A stretch of DNA of 38,011 nucleotides from Nitrososphaerota archaeon (GTDB lineage: Archaea; Thermoproteota; Nitrososphaeria; Nitrososphaerales; Nitrosopumilaceae): positions 1 through 38,011 of the forward strand of contig JAGWGU010000012.1 of assembly GCA_028867275.1 (NCBI GenBank), written 5' to 3'. Shown here piece after piece: positions 22,651 through 30,504 of this stretch. The notes beneath the pieces are model-generated. The model saw only the letters and a program-made list of their open reading frames with translations, was not told where the DNA came from and did no database searches. Positions within the stretch are counted from its first letter, which is position 1, and every line of letters starts with the position of its first letter. A program made the position numbers and the translations under genes.

Positions 22651-23281
22651 GCCCTGTGTAATACTTAGTGCTGCCATCAGTATAGATGGAAAGATAGCTA
22701 CTCGTACTGGAAGATCCAATCTTTCATCAAAAAAAGACTTGGTACGAGTCCATAATCTTAGGAAAAGTGTTGATGCCATATTAGTAGGAAAAAATACTGT
22801 CAATGTAGACAACCCCTCACTTACTGTCAGATATGTAAAAGGAAAAAATCCAATTCGTGTCATCCTTGATCCTACAGGTAGTTTATCTCCAAAATCAAAA
22901 GTGATCAGAACTGCAAAAAAAACTCCCACAATACTTGTTGTATCAGAAAATGCTTCAAGAAATGTGGAAAAGCTTGTTACAAAAGGAGTTCAAGTAATCA
23001 GATGTGGGAAGAAAAAAATCAACATAAAAAAACTATTACAAATACTTGGTAAAAGAGGCATCAAAAGAATTCTTGTTGAAGGTGGGGGAACCACTAACTG
23101 GTATTTTTTCAAAGAAAAACTAGTAGATGAAATTGTAATTACTATTACGCCATATGTTCTAGGAGGCAGTACTGCAATTTCTCTAGTTGAAGGTATTGGC
23201 TTTGGAAATATATCAAACCCTTTCAAATTAAAAAAGATCAAGAAAATACAAAATGAACTAGTTTTACACTATGTATCCTAA
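22637..23281 (+). CDS. arfC: 2,5-diamino-6-ribosylamino-pyrimidinone 5'-phosphate reductase
   Basis: This 214-residue reductase of the RibD C-terminal/DHFR-like fold reduces the ribosyl side chain of the pyrimidine intermediate with NADPH. Typical segments are CVILSAAISIDGKIATRTG, VDAILVGKNTVNVDNPSLT, PIRVILDP and ILVEGGGTTNWYFF. It is a stand-alone reductase without the N-terminal deaminase domain of bacterial RibD, as in archaea. The ATG lies 14 nt inside the amidohydrolase gene. The stop is 1 nt past the first base of the convergent TFE gene, so the two overlap by 4 nt. Confidence 0.93.
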   Translation: MEKSRPCVILSAAISIDGKIATRTGRSNLSSKKDLVRVHNLRKSVDAILVGKNTVNVDNPSLTVRYVKGKNPIRVILDPTGSLSPKSKVIRTAKKTPTILVVSENASRNVEKLVTKGVQVIRCGKKKINIKKLLQILGKRGIKRILVEGGGTTNWYFFKEKLVDEIVITITPYVLGGSTAISLVEGIGFGNISNPFKLKKIKKIQNELVLHYVS

Positions 23282-23787
23282 TGTTTTAGATCATCGCGTA
23301 GCTGATCTATTTTTCCCTGCAAAGCCTTTTTCAGTTTTTCATTTTTTGAAAGATTTACCAATTTTCCACAAGTAGGACACTTGAAAGATAAATCAAGGGC
23401 CTTTTCAAAGGTCAATTTTTGACAATCTTCATTTCCACAATGGTAAAAATCAGCCGAGTTCTCATAATCTACTCTTTGTTGCAGTCTTTCTACAATCTTC
23501 TTTTTTTGATTCTCAATAAAATTATCGACCTCATCCTTTCTTGCTCTCCATCTGTAAACAAACCATCCTTTCTTTTCGTCCTTCACTCTAATGCCTGTTA
23601 TCAGAGCTTTACCAAAAAGATCATACAATACCTTTCTAACTATGTTAATTCTAAGTCCAGTTGAACTTGCTATTTCTTCATCTGTAGCATCTTCTGTGTT
23701 AAGAAGAGAACGGGCAACTTTTAGGTACTCATCTCCGCCAATCAAGGCAGCAATTTTTACAAAAGGATCCTCATGCTCAACTGACAT
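23278..23787 (-). CDS. tfe: Transcription factor E (TFE alpha)
   Basis: This archaeal homologue of TFIIE-alpha helps TBP/TFB promoters open and stabilises the RNA polymerase complex. An N-terminal winged helix (DPFVKIAALIGGDEYLKVA, DEEIASSTGLRINIVRKVLY) is followed by a helical, charged linker (about residues 85-105). A C-terminal zinc ribbon has CGNEDC and CPTC. I placed the start at the ATG giving MSVEHEDPF, which has a TTAAATAT box about 27 nt upstream; an ATG 9 nt and a TTG 18 nt further upstream are alternatives. It is the end of the minus-strand run and overlaps arfC by 4 nt. Confidence 0.92.
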   Translation of the reverse strand: MSVEHEDPFVKIAALIGGDEYLKVARSLLNTEDATDEEIASSTGLRINIVRKVLYDLFGKALITGIRVKDEKKGWFVYRWRARKDEVDNFIENQKKKIVERLQQRVDYENSADFYHCGNEDCQKLTFEKALDLSFKCPTCGKLVNLSKNEKLKKALQGKIDQLRDDLKH

Positions 23788-23852
23788 TATACTCATCTTC
23801 CCCAATCTCTATATTTAATCAAATGGTTTTAACCTATTTTTATATAATTAGT

Positions 23853-24383
23853 TCATTTAGCAGTTTTATCTATTACATTTTTTCCCTTTTTTGTTGGGAT
23901 TATTTCCCGTTCTCCATCAGAATATTTTTTCTGAAGGTATTGTCCTTGTAAAATTCTATCAAGCAATATTGCAAGTGCTGAGATCTCTGAATGTGGTTGA
24001 TTTCCAATTGCAATATTGTAATCTGCCATATCGTATACTTCTCTTGGAACCTTTTCCGCTCCAACCACAATCAAAATTTTTTCTTCTTTTTTTACTTGAT
24101 CCTGTACATCATTAATATTTTCACCATACATTGTTAAATGGACTATCTTGAACAAATCTTTCTTTTTTAATTTTATAACGTCCTTCCAATTCTCAATGAT
24201 CTCTACTTTGAAATCACTGCCCCACATTTTGTTTACTTTGGAAACAGTCTCTTTAATCTCTGGATTTGCATCATACATGTATATTTTTGATGCACCAAAT
24301 GCTCTTGATACGAGAGTTACGTGAGTGGTCACCCTATCATCTCTAACAAGTCGTGTGCCTATGCGTAAAACTTCAATCTTCAT
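23853..24383 (-). CDS. trm56: tRNA (cytidine-56-2'-O)-methyltransferase Trm56
   Basis: This 176-residue SPOUT-fold methyltransferase, specific to archaea, methylates the ribose of C56 in the T loop of tRNAs. The start [20 protein letters not shown] followed by [10 protein letters not shown] is the Trm56 hallmark. [37 protein letters not shown] forms the SAM-binding knot in several pieces. Length is normal. It overlaps hflX by 11 nt and is transcribed with it. Confidence 0.93.
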   Translation of the reverse strand: MKIEVLRIGTRLVRDDRVTTHVTLVSRAFGASKIYMYDANPEIKETVSKVNKMWGSDFKVEIIENWKDVIKLKKKDLFKIVHLTMYGENINDVQDQVKKEEKILIVVGAEKVPREVYDMADYNIAIGNQPHSEISALAILLDRILQGQYLQKKYSDGEREIIPTKKGKNVIDKTAK

Positions 24384-25503
24384 AATTTATTCTAATTTCT
24401 GGTCTTTGTATTTCATTTTTTTCCTCTGTTACTGGTGCATTATCTAATGCTTGGTATATCAGAGTCTTTAATTGTGCAATATTAAATCCAGTTGAAGATG
24501 ATACTGCTAACCATTTTTTATTATTTGTTAGGTCTAGTTGATTTGCTTTCTCAATCACCTCTTCTTTTGAAACCAAATCTGATTTATTTAGAACAAAAAT
24601 CATCTTGTCTTTGCTTACTCCAATCTCATCTAAGGTAGAAATACAACTTTTGAATTTTTTTCTTAATTCCAATATTGAATCACTAACATCAATGACAACT
24701 ATTACAACATCTGTATAGACAAGCTCCTCCAGAGTTGATTTGAATGCCTGCACCATGTATGCCGGTAGTCTGCTTATGAAGCCTACAGTATCTGAAATCA
24801 AAACCTCAGAATTTCTTAGAGTGATCTTTCGTGTGGTTGTAGAAAGTGTAGTAAAAAGTTTTGGACTTTCTTCTTTTTCTTCTCCAGTTAATATATTGAA
24901 AAGTGTAGTCTTTCCTGCTGATGTATATCCTGCAAGAGAAATTGTCTTAAACCCGAATCTTTTTCTTGCTTGTCTGTGAAGCGCGCGTTGTGTTGATGAT
25001 TTTGCTAACTTTGATTTTACACCATTCATTCTATTTTTAATATCGTTAAAGTAAACGTCAACTTCAAATTTTCCTATCCCCATAAATCCTGGTTGCTCTC
25101 CCATCTTTGCAAGTCTAACTTTTTCTTTAGCTCTTGACATCTCATATCTTAGCTGAGCCATCTTGACTTGCAGTGTGGATTCAGAACTCTTTGCTCTTCG
25201 CTCAAAGATCTGAAGAATTAGAGCTTCTCTATCAAGTATATTCATTTTGAGGGTAGAAGCCAAATTATAATTCTGACTTGGTTTGAGTATCTCATCAAAG
25301 ATTATGACATCAGGTTTGATAGATGCTAACATTTCCTTTAGTTCGTCTACTTTGCCTTCTCCCAGACCATATTTTGACTTGTTTAGTATTCTGTGTTGTA
25401 TAATTTTGCGAACTTCATATCCAGCAGCATCACATAAGCCTAATGCTTCTTTCAGAGAGTCTTCCTTATCGTATGTTATTAGGATTGCAGAATCTTTCAA
25501 CAT
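24373..25503 (-). CDS. hflX: GTPase HflX
   Basis: This 376-residue ribosome-associated GTPase has the HflX N-terminal domain (about 1-110), the [10 protein letters not shown] loop, and a coiled linker ([19 protein letters not shown]). The G domain carries the P-loop GYTSAGKTT (about 192-200), [10 protein letters not shown] and NKSD. HflX splits or rescues stalled ribosomes; the HFLX helical segment with [15 protein letters not shown] is conserved. The ATG start is unambiguous. It precedes trm56 with an 11-nt overlap and is 22 nt downstream of the PhoU-like regulator gene, so all three probably form one operon. Confidence 0.94.
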   Translation of the reverse strand: MLKDSAILITYDKEDSLKEALGLCDAAGYEVRKIIQHRILNKSKYGLGEGKVDELKEMLASIKPDVIIFDEILKPSQNYNLASTLKMNILDREALILQIFERRAKSSESTLQVKMAQLRYEMSRAKEKVRLAKMGEQPGFMGIGKFEVDVYFNDIKNRMNGVKSKLAKSSTQRALHRQARKRFGFKTISLAGYTSAGKTTLFNILTGEEKEESPKLFTTLSTTTRKITLRNSEVLISDTVGFISRLPAYMVQAFKSTLEELVYTDVVIVVIDVSDSILELRKKFKSCISTLDEIGVSKDKMIFVLNKSDLVSKEEVIEKANQLDLTNNKKWLAVSSSTGFNIAQLKTLIYQALDNAPVTEEKNEIQRPEIRINYED

Positions 25504-25525
25504 CTTATTGCTATCCTTCGATATC

Positions 25526-26569
25526 TTATTGCTTTCGCAGAGTTTTTTCTATTGTCACATCTAGAACTATCTCTGCTATGTCACTTGCATATTCTGATAT
25601 CCTTCGTATGTTTTCACTCATTCTTCTAACTCTGTAGATCTCTTCAGTATCCCTCAATGTCTTCAGACCGTCCTGAACCTTTTTTTCATATTTTGAAATT
25701 TCAGCTGTTTTTTGTACTGTTCGTTCTGCCTCATTAGAATCCTTCTTGAATAGCGATAAACAGGCTTCATCCAATACCGACAAGGTAAATGTATTCATCT
25801 CATGTATTGGCTCAAGTACATTTTTCTTGATAGGTTTCTTGTATTCAAGCAAGTCTCTTGCAATGTCTGTTGCATGATCTCCCACACGCTCGATATTTTT
25901 TACTATTAATCTATACCCCAAACAATGGTAAGGACTTTCTATTCCCATTTCATTTAACATGTGCTCATTTTGTATTGCTATCTTAAGTTGTCTCATTATG
26001 TAAAAACTAAACCTGTCAACCTCGTCGTCACTGTTTATGACCTCTTTTGCTAGATCAAAATTTGCTTCTTCTTGAGCAAGTAAAGCATCATTTTGCATTG
26101 ATTTTGCTATTATCAGCATTCTTTTTAGCGCTCCATCAACTGAAAGTTCAAACAGGTTGATGAGTACTTGAATAGTTATACCTTCAGTGGAATCTGCAGT
26201 AATCTCTGTTCCCATCAAAATACTCTTTACTGCATCTTTGATGGAATTTCTCTGAGATGGCTTTAATCTTCCAACTTTTGATTTTACGTTTATGATAGTA
26301 AATCCAAGAAGATAGAGTGAAATAAGTTTCCTAACAATTGTGGAGTCTTCATCTTCTGGTTTGATTTCAATTGTTGCCTCTTCAGTACCTACAGATTTGT
26401 TATGATGTTTTAATGGTACGATTTGTAAATTGGAAATTCCTTGTCTTACTACTGCCACTTGGTCTCCTTGCTTAAGACCCATGTCAGTAATCCACTGTTT
26501 TGGTAGTGAAACAATGTATGAAGACTTGCCTGTAAACTGTATCTTTCGCATTTCTTCATTTGTTCCCAT
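25526..26569 (-). CDS. AbrB-PhoU fusion, putative phosphate regulator
   Basis: This 347-residue protein has an N-terminal SpoVT/AbrB swapped-hairpin DNA-binding domain ([30 protein letters not shown]; residues about 7-53). It is followed by two PhoU-like three-helix bundles with the metal/acidic helices ([15 protein letters not shown] near 235 and the C-terminal [19 protein letters not shown]). Bacterial PhoU couples phosphate transport to signalling; in archaea the fused AbrB domain suggests direct transcription control. A CTATATAG box 26 nt upstream of the ATG supports the start and a leaderless transcript. An inverted repeat lies just upstream of that box. The regulon is not visible from here. 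Confidence 0.9.
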   Translation of the reverse strand: MGTNEEMRKIQFTGKSSYIVSLPKQWITDMGLKQGDQVAVVRQGISNLQIVPLKHHNKSVGTEEATIEIKPEDEDSTIVRKLISLYLLGFTIINVKSKVGRLKPSQRNSIKDAVKSILMGTEITADSTEGITIQVLINLFELSVDGALKRMLIIAKSMQNDALLAQEEANFDLAKEVINSDDEVDRFSFYIMRQLKIAIQNEHMLNEMGIESPYHCLGYRLIVKNIERVGDHATDIARDLLEYKKPIKKNVLEPIHEMNTFTLSVLDEACLSLFKKDSNEAERTVQKTAEISKYEKKVQDGLKTLRDTEEIYRVRRMSENIRRISEYASDIAEIVLDVTIEKTLRKQ

Positions 26570-26591
26570 GTTACATGGATTGTGAATTATT

Positions 26592-26599
26592 CTATATAG
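26592..26599 (-). promoter_or_regulatory. TATA box of the AbrB-PhoU gene
   Basis: CTATATAG is centred about 26-27 nt upstream of the ATG at 26569 on the minus strand. An identical CTATATAG recurs 21 bp further upstream (26613-26620), two helical turns away. Confidence 0.45.
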
Positions 26600-26606
26600 T
26601 TGTTAG

Positions 26607-26623
26607 GACCTACTATATAGGTC
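26607..26623. promoter_or_regulatory. Inverted repeat GACCTA-5-TAGGTC, candidate operator
   Basis: A perfect 6+6 inverted repeat with a 5-nt spacer lies between the divergent AbrB-PhoU and PUA-protein genes, just upstream of the TATA box of the former. Position and symmetry suit a regulator of the AbrB-PhoU gene, possibly its own product. That is inference. Confidence 0.35.
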
Positions 26624-26669
26624 ACTTCTATTGCAAAAATAATTAACATGGATAAATCGCCATAATTCT

Positions 26670-27137
26670 GTGGATTCGGTTCTTAAAATCAAGTATACGT
26701 TGGATGCGCTTTTTGGTCAAGGGGTGTCAAAATATCTCCCAAAGGATGTAGCTATTACCTATTCAAAAAATACTGGTAGGATAAAACATGTACATCAAAA
26801 TGATAACTTGCTTTGTACTCTACGAACTGATGGTGGCCTTGCCATTACCCCTTATTTTGCCCAGATCCTTTTGAAAAGTAAGAAATTCCGAGAAAACTGC
26901 CTTGAAATTGATGATGAATCTAAGGCGTTTGTTCAAGAAGGCAGCTCGGTCTTTTGTAAGCATGTAGCTTGGTGTGGAAAAAACATACTGATAGGCTCAG
27001 ATGTGGCAGTATTACACGATGGTAAAGTAATCGCGGTTGGTAAGGCGGTACTATCTACAAGAATGATAAAGTCCTTTAAAAAAGGAGTAGCGATAAAGAT
27101 CAGAGATAGTTTAAAAAGTACAAACAGCGGAGTATGA
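26670..27137 (+). CDS. PUA-domain RNA-binding protein
   Basis: This 155-residue protein has a C-terminal PUA domain (about 70-150: KAFVQEGSSVFCKHVAW, GSDVAVLHDGKVIAVGKAVLS) preceded by an alpha/beta segment with GGLAITPYFAQILL, as in archaeal PUA proteins related to the accessory part of tRNA-guanine transglycosylases and MCT-1. It binds structured RNA by family expectation; no catalytic domain is present. The GTG start lies about 27 nt after an ATAATTAA box. NAC follows 7 nt downstream, a pairing that suggests a translation-linked role. Confidence 0.82.
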   Translation: MDSVLKIKYTLDALFGQGVSKYLPKDVAITYSKNTGRIKHVHQNDNLLCTLRTDGGLAITPYFAQILLKSKKFRENCLEIDDESKAFVQEGSSVFCKHVAWCGKNILIGSDVAVLHDGKVIAVGKAVLSTRMIKSFKKGVAIKIRDSLKSTNSGV

Positions 27138-27144
27138 ATATATC

Positions 27145-27486
27145 ATGATGCGTGGCGGAAACCGCGAAATGCGGAGAATGTTGGACAAAATGGGCCTTGA
27201 AATGAAAGATGTCCAAAATGTACAAGAGGTCATAATTAAGACAGATACAAAAGAGATCATAATTGCAAAGCCATCTGTTACAGAAATGAAGGCAAAAGAT
27301 AATTCCATTTTTCAGATAATCGCTGAAAGTTATGAAGAAAGGGAACTTGAGGTGCCTATCTTCAGTCAAGAAGATATAATGCTTGTAGCACAACAGGCTA
27401 ACGTATCTCCTGATGAGGCAACCCAGGCATTAACTGAAGCAAAGGGAGATCTTGCAAGAGCAATATTGCTATTGACAACTAAATGA
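27145..27486 (+). CDS. nac: Nascent polypeptide-associated complex protein (archaeal NAC)
   Basis: This 113-residue archaeal NAC-alpha homologue forms a homodimer at the ribosome exit and binds emerging chains. It starts with a basic ribosome-contact segment (MRGGNREMRRMLDKMGLEM), continues with the NAC beta-barrel (VIIKTDTKEIIIAKPSV) and ends in a UBA helix bundle (EDIMLVAQQANVSPDEATQAL). Length is typical. The first or second ATG may be used (27145 or 27148). It is 7 nt downstream of the PUA gene. Confidence 0.94.
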   Translation: MMRGGNREMRRMLDKMGLEMKDVQNVQEVIIKTDTKEIIIAKPSVTEMKAKDNSIFQIIAESYEERELEVPIFSQEDIMLVAQQANVSPDEATQALTEAKGDLARAILLLTTK

Positions 27487-27539
27487 AATTTATTGATCAA
27501 AAACAACACACAAACAATCTTTAAATTTTCTCAAAAGTA

Positions 27540-28202
27540 TTGTCAATCATATCATACCCACCACAAAACAATATAGCAGTGGCAACGATATCAGGCAGAT
27601 CATATTTTAAATTCATAAATATCTTAAGACGACTCGAACTAAATTACGACTCTATATTACCAGAAGAGATAACCAGTTCAGACAGAAGATTGATTCTAAC
27701 CACTATGCATGAATCTTCTAAAATACCGACTAATCTGGTTCTTTTAGATGATGAATTCAATTATCATCCTACTATCATACGAGCAAAAATAGTTGAAAAA
27801 TTACAATCTGGAATCAACGATAATTCTCTGGTAATAGGAATTGATCCTGGCAGCAGAACAGGATTATCCATTTTTTACTATGAAAAAGAGATTGAGAGTT
27901 CGATTTACACATCAACTGATGACTTGGTATCACACATTGTCAGAGTTTTGGTAGGGATAAACGCTCAACGAAAAATTGTCAAAGTAGGAAATGGTAACAT
28001 GAAAATTGCTTTACACATAGTAAACTCCTTAAATCTCCGATTCTGTTCCCACTTTGAACTAGAATTTGTAGATGAGCATAAAACATCATTGAAAATAAAA
28101 AATTTCAATAGGCGAGGAAAACGTGATAAAATATCTGCCAGATACATCACGCAGAGAGAAGGCTACAGACATCTTGTTCTACCTCTTTCAAGAATTGGAT
28201 AA
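27540..28202 (+). CDS. RuvC/RNase H-fold candidate, unassigned
   Basis: This 220-residue protein is not assigned to any named family by me. From residue about 98 it reads VIGIDPGSRTGLSIFYYE, the first strand and acidic residue of RuvC/YqgF-type RNase H folds, followed by a second hairpin. FVDEHKTS (about 178) and RRGKRDKISARYIT (about 193-206) occupy places where RuvC-like enzymes carry later acidic residues. The N-terminal 90 residues look like a separate alpha/beta domain. It starts at TTG 53 nt after NAC. A structure-specific nuclease is possible, but the second and third catalytic acids are uncertain, so a non-catalytic member cannot be excluded. Confidence 0.62.
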   Translation: MSIISYPPQNNIAVATISGRSYFKFINILRRLELNYDSILPEEITSSDRRLILTTMHESSKIPTNLVLLDDEFNYHPTIIRAKIVEKLQSGINDNSLVIGIDPGSRTGLSIFYYEKEIESSIYTSTDDLVSHIVRVLVGINAQRKIVKVGNGNMKIALHIVNSLNLRFCSHFELEFVDEHKTSLKIKNFNRRGKRDKISARYITQREGYRHLVLPLSRIG

Positions 28203-28223
28203 AAAACTCAAAATAGATCAAAA

Positions 28224-28239
28224 AACCTCAAGAGGTTTC
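28224..28239. repeat. Inverted repeat AAACCTC-AA-GAGGTTT after the RuvC-like gene
   Basis: Perfect 7-bp arms with a 2-nt centre begin 22 nt after the stop codon at 28202. A 2-nt loop is tight for an RNA hairpin, so it may be a protein site. With T-rich sequence following it could also help end transcription. Confidence 0.35.
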
Positions 28240-28330
28240 ATTTAAGGTTAATCTTTTGAGTTGGATGTAAAAGAACGATAGATATTTATAGTGTTTTTCA
28301 TTTTTTTCTTGAAAACTGTTCAATTGAGAA

Positions 28331-28393
28331 CATGGATCTAAAATAATAATTTCATAAAAAATGCTTTAAAATTATAAAAATTTTAGATCCATG
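28331..28393. repeat. Perfect 14-bp inverted repeat flanking 35 nt
   Basis: CATGGATCTAAAAT (28331-28344) is exactly complementary to ATTTTAGATCCATG (28380-28393). The intervening 35 nt is almost pure A/T. The right arm directly abuts CTTAAATA, a TATA-like box upstream of the zinc-finger gene at 28437. It may be a paired operator, a hairpin, or the trace of a tiny inverted-repeat element. No coding sequence lies inside the 234-nt gap holding it. Confidence 0.55.
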
Positions 28394-28436
28394 CTTAAAT
28401 ATTTACTATAACTATATGGTATACAGGTAACAACAT

Positions 28437-28808
28437 ATGACATGTAAAGGAATATGCACAAGATACAAGGCGCAGAAGCCAGTAGGAACTGGTCGTTACG
28501 CATCAGGACAGAAAAGATGCCAAATTTGTGAAATTTTCATAAAATGGGAGGGTCTTTGGTGTCCTTGCTGTGGATACAGACTAAGAACTAAACCACGAAA
28601 CCTCAAGTACAAAGCAAAACTACGCGCAAGAGTCGAAGCTGATCAACTAGAAGCTGTTGCTGTAAAGGCTGCAGAAGTAGAAGAAATAGAGCTAGAGCCA
28701 ATAACAGTAAAGGCTACAAAGAAGGCTAAAACTGCAAAGGCTAAAACGACAAAAGCTAAGACAGTAAAGGCTACAAAGAAGGTAGCAGTTACGCCGGTAG
28801 CAATATAG
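28437..28808 (+). CDS. Zinc-finger protein with lysine/alanine/threonine-rich tail
   Basis: This 123-residue protein has a compact Cys-rich N-terminal domain (residues 3-48) with CKGIC, CQIC and CPCC knuckles among basic residues. An acidic helix (EAVAVKAAEVEEIELEP) follows, then a tail of roughly 30 residues made of KATKKAKTAKAKTTKAKTVK-type repeats. The tail resembles histone H1-like lysine-rich tails and would bind nucleic acid without specificity. The zinc fold looks like those recurring as paralogues in Thaumarchaeota. The gene stands alone behind an unusually long upstream region with a 14-bp inverted repeat. Function is unknown; chromatin or RNA binding is inferred. Confidence 0.82.
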   Translation: MTCKGICTRYKAQKPVGTGRYASGQKRCQICEIFIKWEGLWCPCCGYRLRTKPRNLKYKAKLRARVEADQLEAVAVKAAEVEEIELEPITVKATKKAKTAKAKTTKAKTVKATKKVAVTPVAI

Positions 28809-28831
28809 GCCTAGTAAGCTGAAGTAAACTA

Positions 28832-29170
28832 TTGATATCACAAGTCGGTTATACAAAAAAAACCGTCAAGGTGAATCATCGAGACTTTCTGGTACAGATT
28901 GTTCCATATGATAATGGAAATTATATTTCTATTTCAGAAGGAAAGGAAAGAATAGGAACACTTGTTGTTTCTATTAGTTCGGGTGGTCGTGTAAGTACAG
29001 CTGCTGTTATACCATCAAAATCAGACACACTTTTCCTCAAGATGGTCTCAGAGCGTGTGGCTTCAACAATAAACGGAATTTGTATCTTCTCATTAAATAT
29101 TGAAAAAGACTTGGATCTTGATAGTATGAAAACACTAATGAACGAATTAATGGAGATTGTAAAACAATGA
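28832..29170 (+). CDS. Small protein resembling proteasome assembly chaperone PAC3
   Basis: This 112-residue protein shows beta-strands (FLVQIVPYDNGNYISIS), then ERIGTLVVSIS, STAAVIPSK, a helix (LFLKMVSERVASTIN), a strand (GICIFSLNIEKD) and a final helix. From memory, the order and motifs parallel eukaryotic PAC3/PSMG3, which has KMGTLV, a TTxVLLG strand, a helix and a terminal strand-helix. PAC3-like proteins assist assembly of the 20S proteasome alpha ring. The likeness is at motif level only. The TTG start and a 4-nt overlap of its stop with the ubiD ATG put it in the ubiD transcript, which is not the expected partner. Treat the name as a hypothesis. Confidence 0.6.
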   Translation: MISQVGYTKKTVKVNHRDFLVQIVPYDNGNYISISEGKERIGTLVVSISSGGRVSTAAVIPSKSDTLFLKMVSERVASTINGICIFSLNIEKDLDLDSMKTLMNELMEIVKQ

Positions 29171-30501
29171 CTTCTGATATGCGAAGCTATCTAGATCTTA
29201 TTGCCAAAAAGGGCGAGTTGGCTATAGTAAAAAAGAAAGTTTCTACAAAATTTGAGATTGCAGCAGTAACAGCCAAAATGGATGGCTCAAAAGCATTGTT
29301 GTTTGAAAATGTCAAAGATAGCAAGTTTCGGGTGGTTTCAAATCTAGTCGGGACACGAAAAAGATTTGCTTATGCAGTTGGTGCCAGTGAAGGCAAGATA
29401 CATGAAAAAGTAATTTCTGCCATAAAACATGCATCAAAACCAAAAACAACTGTAAAGGCAAAATTTCTGGAAAATCAGTCACGAGATCTTTTTACTTTAC
29501 CGATGGTTACTCATTTTGATAAGGAACCAGGTCCATTCATTACGTCTTCAATCATCTATACTAAAAATCAGGAAATGGGCACACAAAATTCATCATTTAA
29601 TAGATTGTTGAGAATCGACGAAAAACACTTCTCAATTAGAATGGTGGAGGGCAGACACCTTCACAGGACTTTTGTTTATGCAAAAGAACATGGTGAAGAC
29701 CTCAAAGTTGCTATTTCAGTAGGTGTTCATCCAGCTGTTTCTATTGCAGGTGCATATCAAGCTGATTGGGGAAAAGATGAACTTGAGATTGCAAATGAGT
29801 TGTTGGGAAAAAAACTCACCCTTTCCATGTCTCCTTATTCTAAGATGCTTGTTCCATCAGAATCAGAAATAATTATCGAGGGAAGGATTCTCAAGGACAA
29901 GACACACAAAGAATGGATGGTAGAAATGCTTCGCACATATGATTTCAAAAGAGCCCAGCCTGTTTTTGAGCTTGATAGAATATACTTTAGGAATAATCCC
30001 ATCTTTCATGACATACTAGCTGGCTTTGGCGAACATCAGTTACTAATGGGCATGCCTATTGAAGCAAAGATAAACAAGGAACTAAAACAAGCCCTGCCGC
30101 AAACCAAAAATGTCGTACTCACTGAGGGTGGCTGTAAATGGTTGCATGCTGTGGTCCAGATCTCAAAAAAACGAGACTCGGATCCAAAAAAAGCAATTGA
30201 AGCTGCCTTTTCTGCCCATCGTTCTCTTAAGAATGTAGTAGTGGTGGACGATGATATCGATCCATCAAATCCTGTTGCAGTGGAATATGCCATGGCCACT
30301 AGATTTCAAGCCGACAAGGACCTAGTAATAGTGCCAAAAGTAAGAGGTTCTAGCCTAGATCCTTCTAGTGATCAAAAAAATCTTCTTACTGCAAAGATGG
30401 GAGTAGATGCAACAAAATCCTTTTCAAAAAGGGCAGAAGGATTTGAGATTGCCAAGATCCCTGGCGCAGAAAATATGTCGCTAAAAAAATATCTCAAATA
30501 A
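29167..30501 (+). CDS. ubiD: UbiD family decarboxylase
   Basis: This 444-residue UbiD-type (de)carboxylase uses prenylated FMN. Features include the N-terminal MRSYLDLIAKKGEL, RMVEGRHLHRTF, VGVHPAVSIAGA, the oligomerisation/active region ELDRIYFRNNPIFHD, and VVVVDDDIDPSNPVAVEYAMATR. Length is as expected. In archaea with the modified mevalonate pathway a UbiD homologue decarboxylates trans-anhydromevalonate 5-phosphate; others serve quinone synthesis. Which role applies cannot be read here, and the matching UbiX gene is not in the window. It overlaps the PAC3-like gene by 4 nt and converges with ctaB. Confidence 0.92.
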   Translation: MTSDMRSYLDLIAKKGELAIVKKKVSTKFEIAAVTAKMDGSKALLFENVKDSKFRVVSNLVGTRKRFAYAVGASEGKIHEKVISAIKHASKPKTTVKAKFLENQSRDLFTLPMVTHFDKEPGPFITSSIIYTKNQEMGTQNSSFNRLLRIDEKHFSIRMVEGRHLHRTFVYAKEHGEDLKVAISVGVHPAVSIAGAYQADWGKDELEIANELLGKKLTLSMSPYSKMLVPSESEIIIEGRILKDKTHKEWMVEMLRTYDFKRAQPVFELDRIYFRNNPIFHDILAGFGEHQLLMGMPIEAKINKELKQALPQTKNVVLTEGGCKWLHAVVQISKKRDSDPKKAIEAAFSAHRSLKNVVVVDDDIDPSNPVAVEYAMATRFQADKDLVIVPKVRGSSLDPSSDQKNLLTAKMGVDATKSFSKRAEGFEIAKIPGAENMSLKKYLK

Positions 30502-30504
30502 AAC

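Noticed and set aside
28721-28790. Short tandem repeat array resembling a CRISPR or satellite
   Set aside because: The repetition is the coding of the KAKT-type protein tail, in frame, without spacers.
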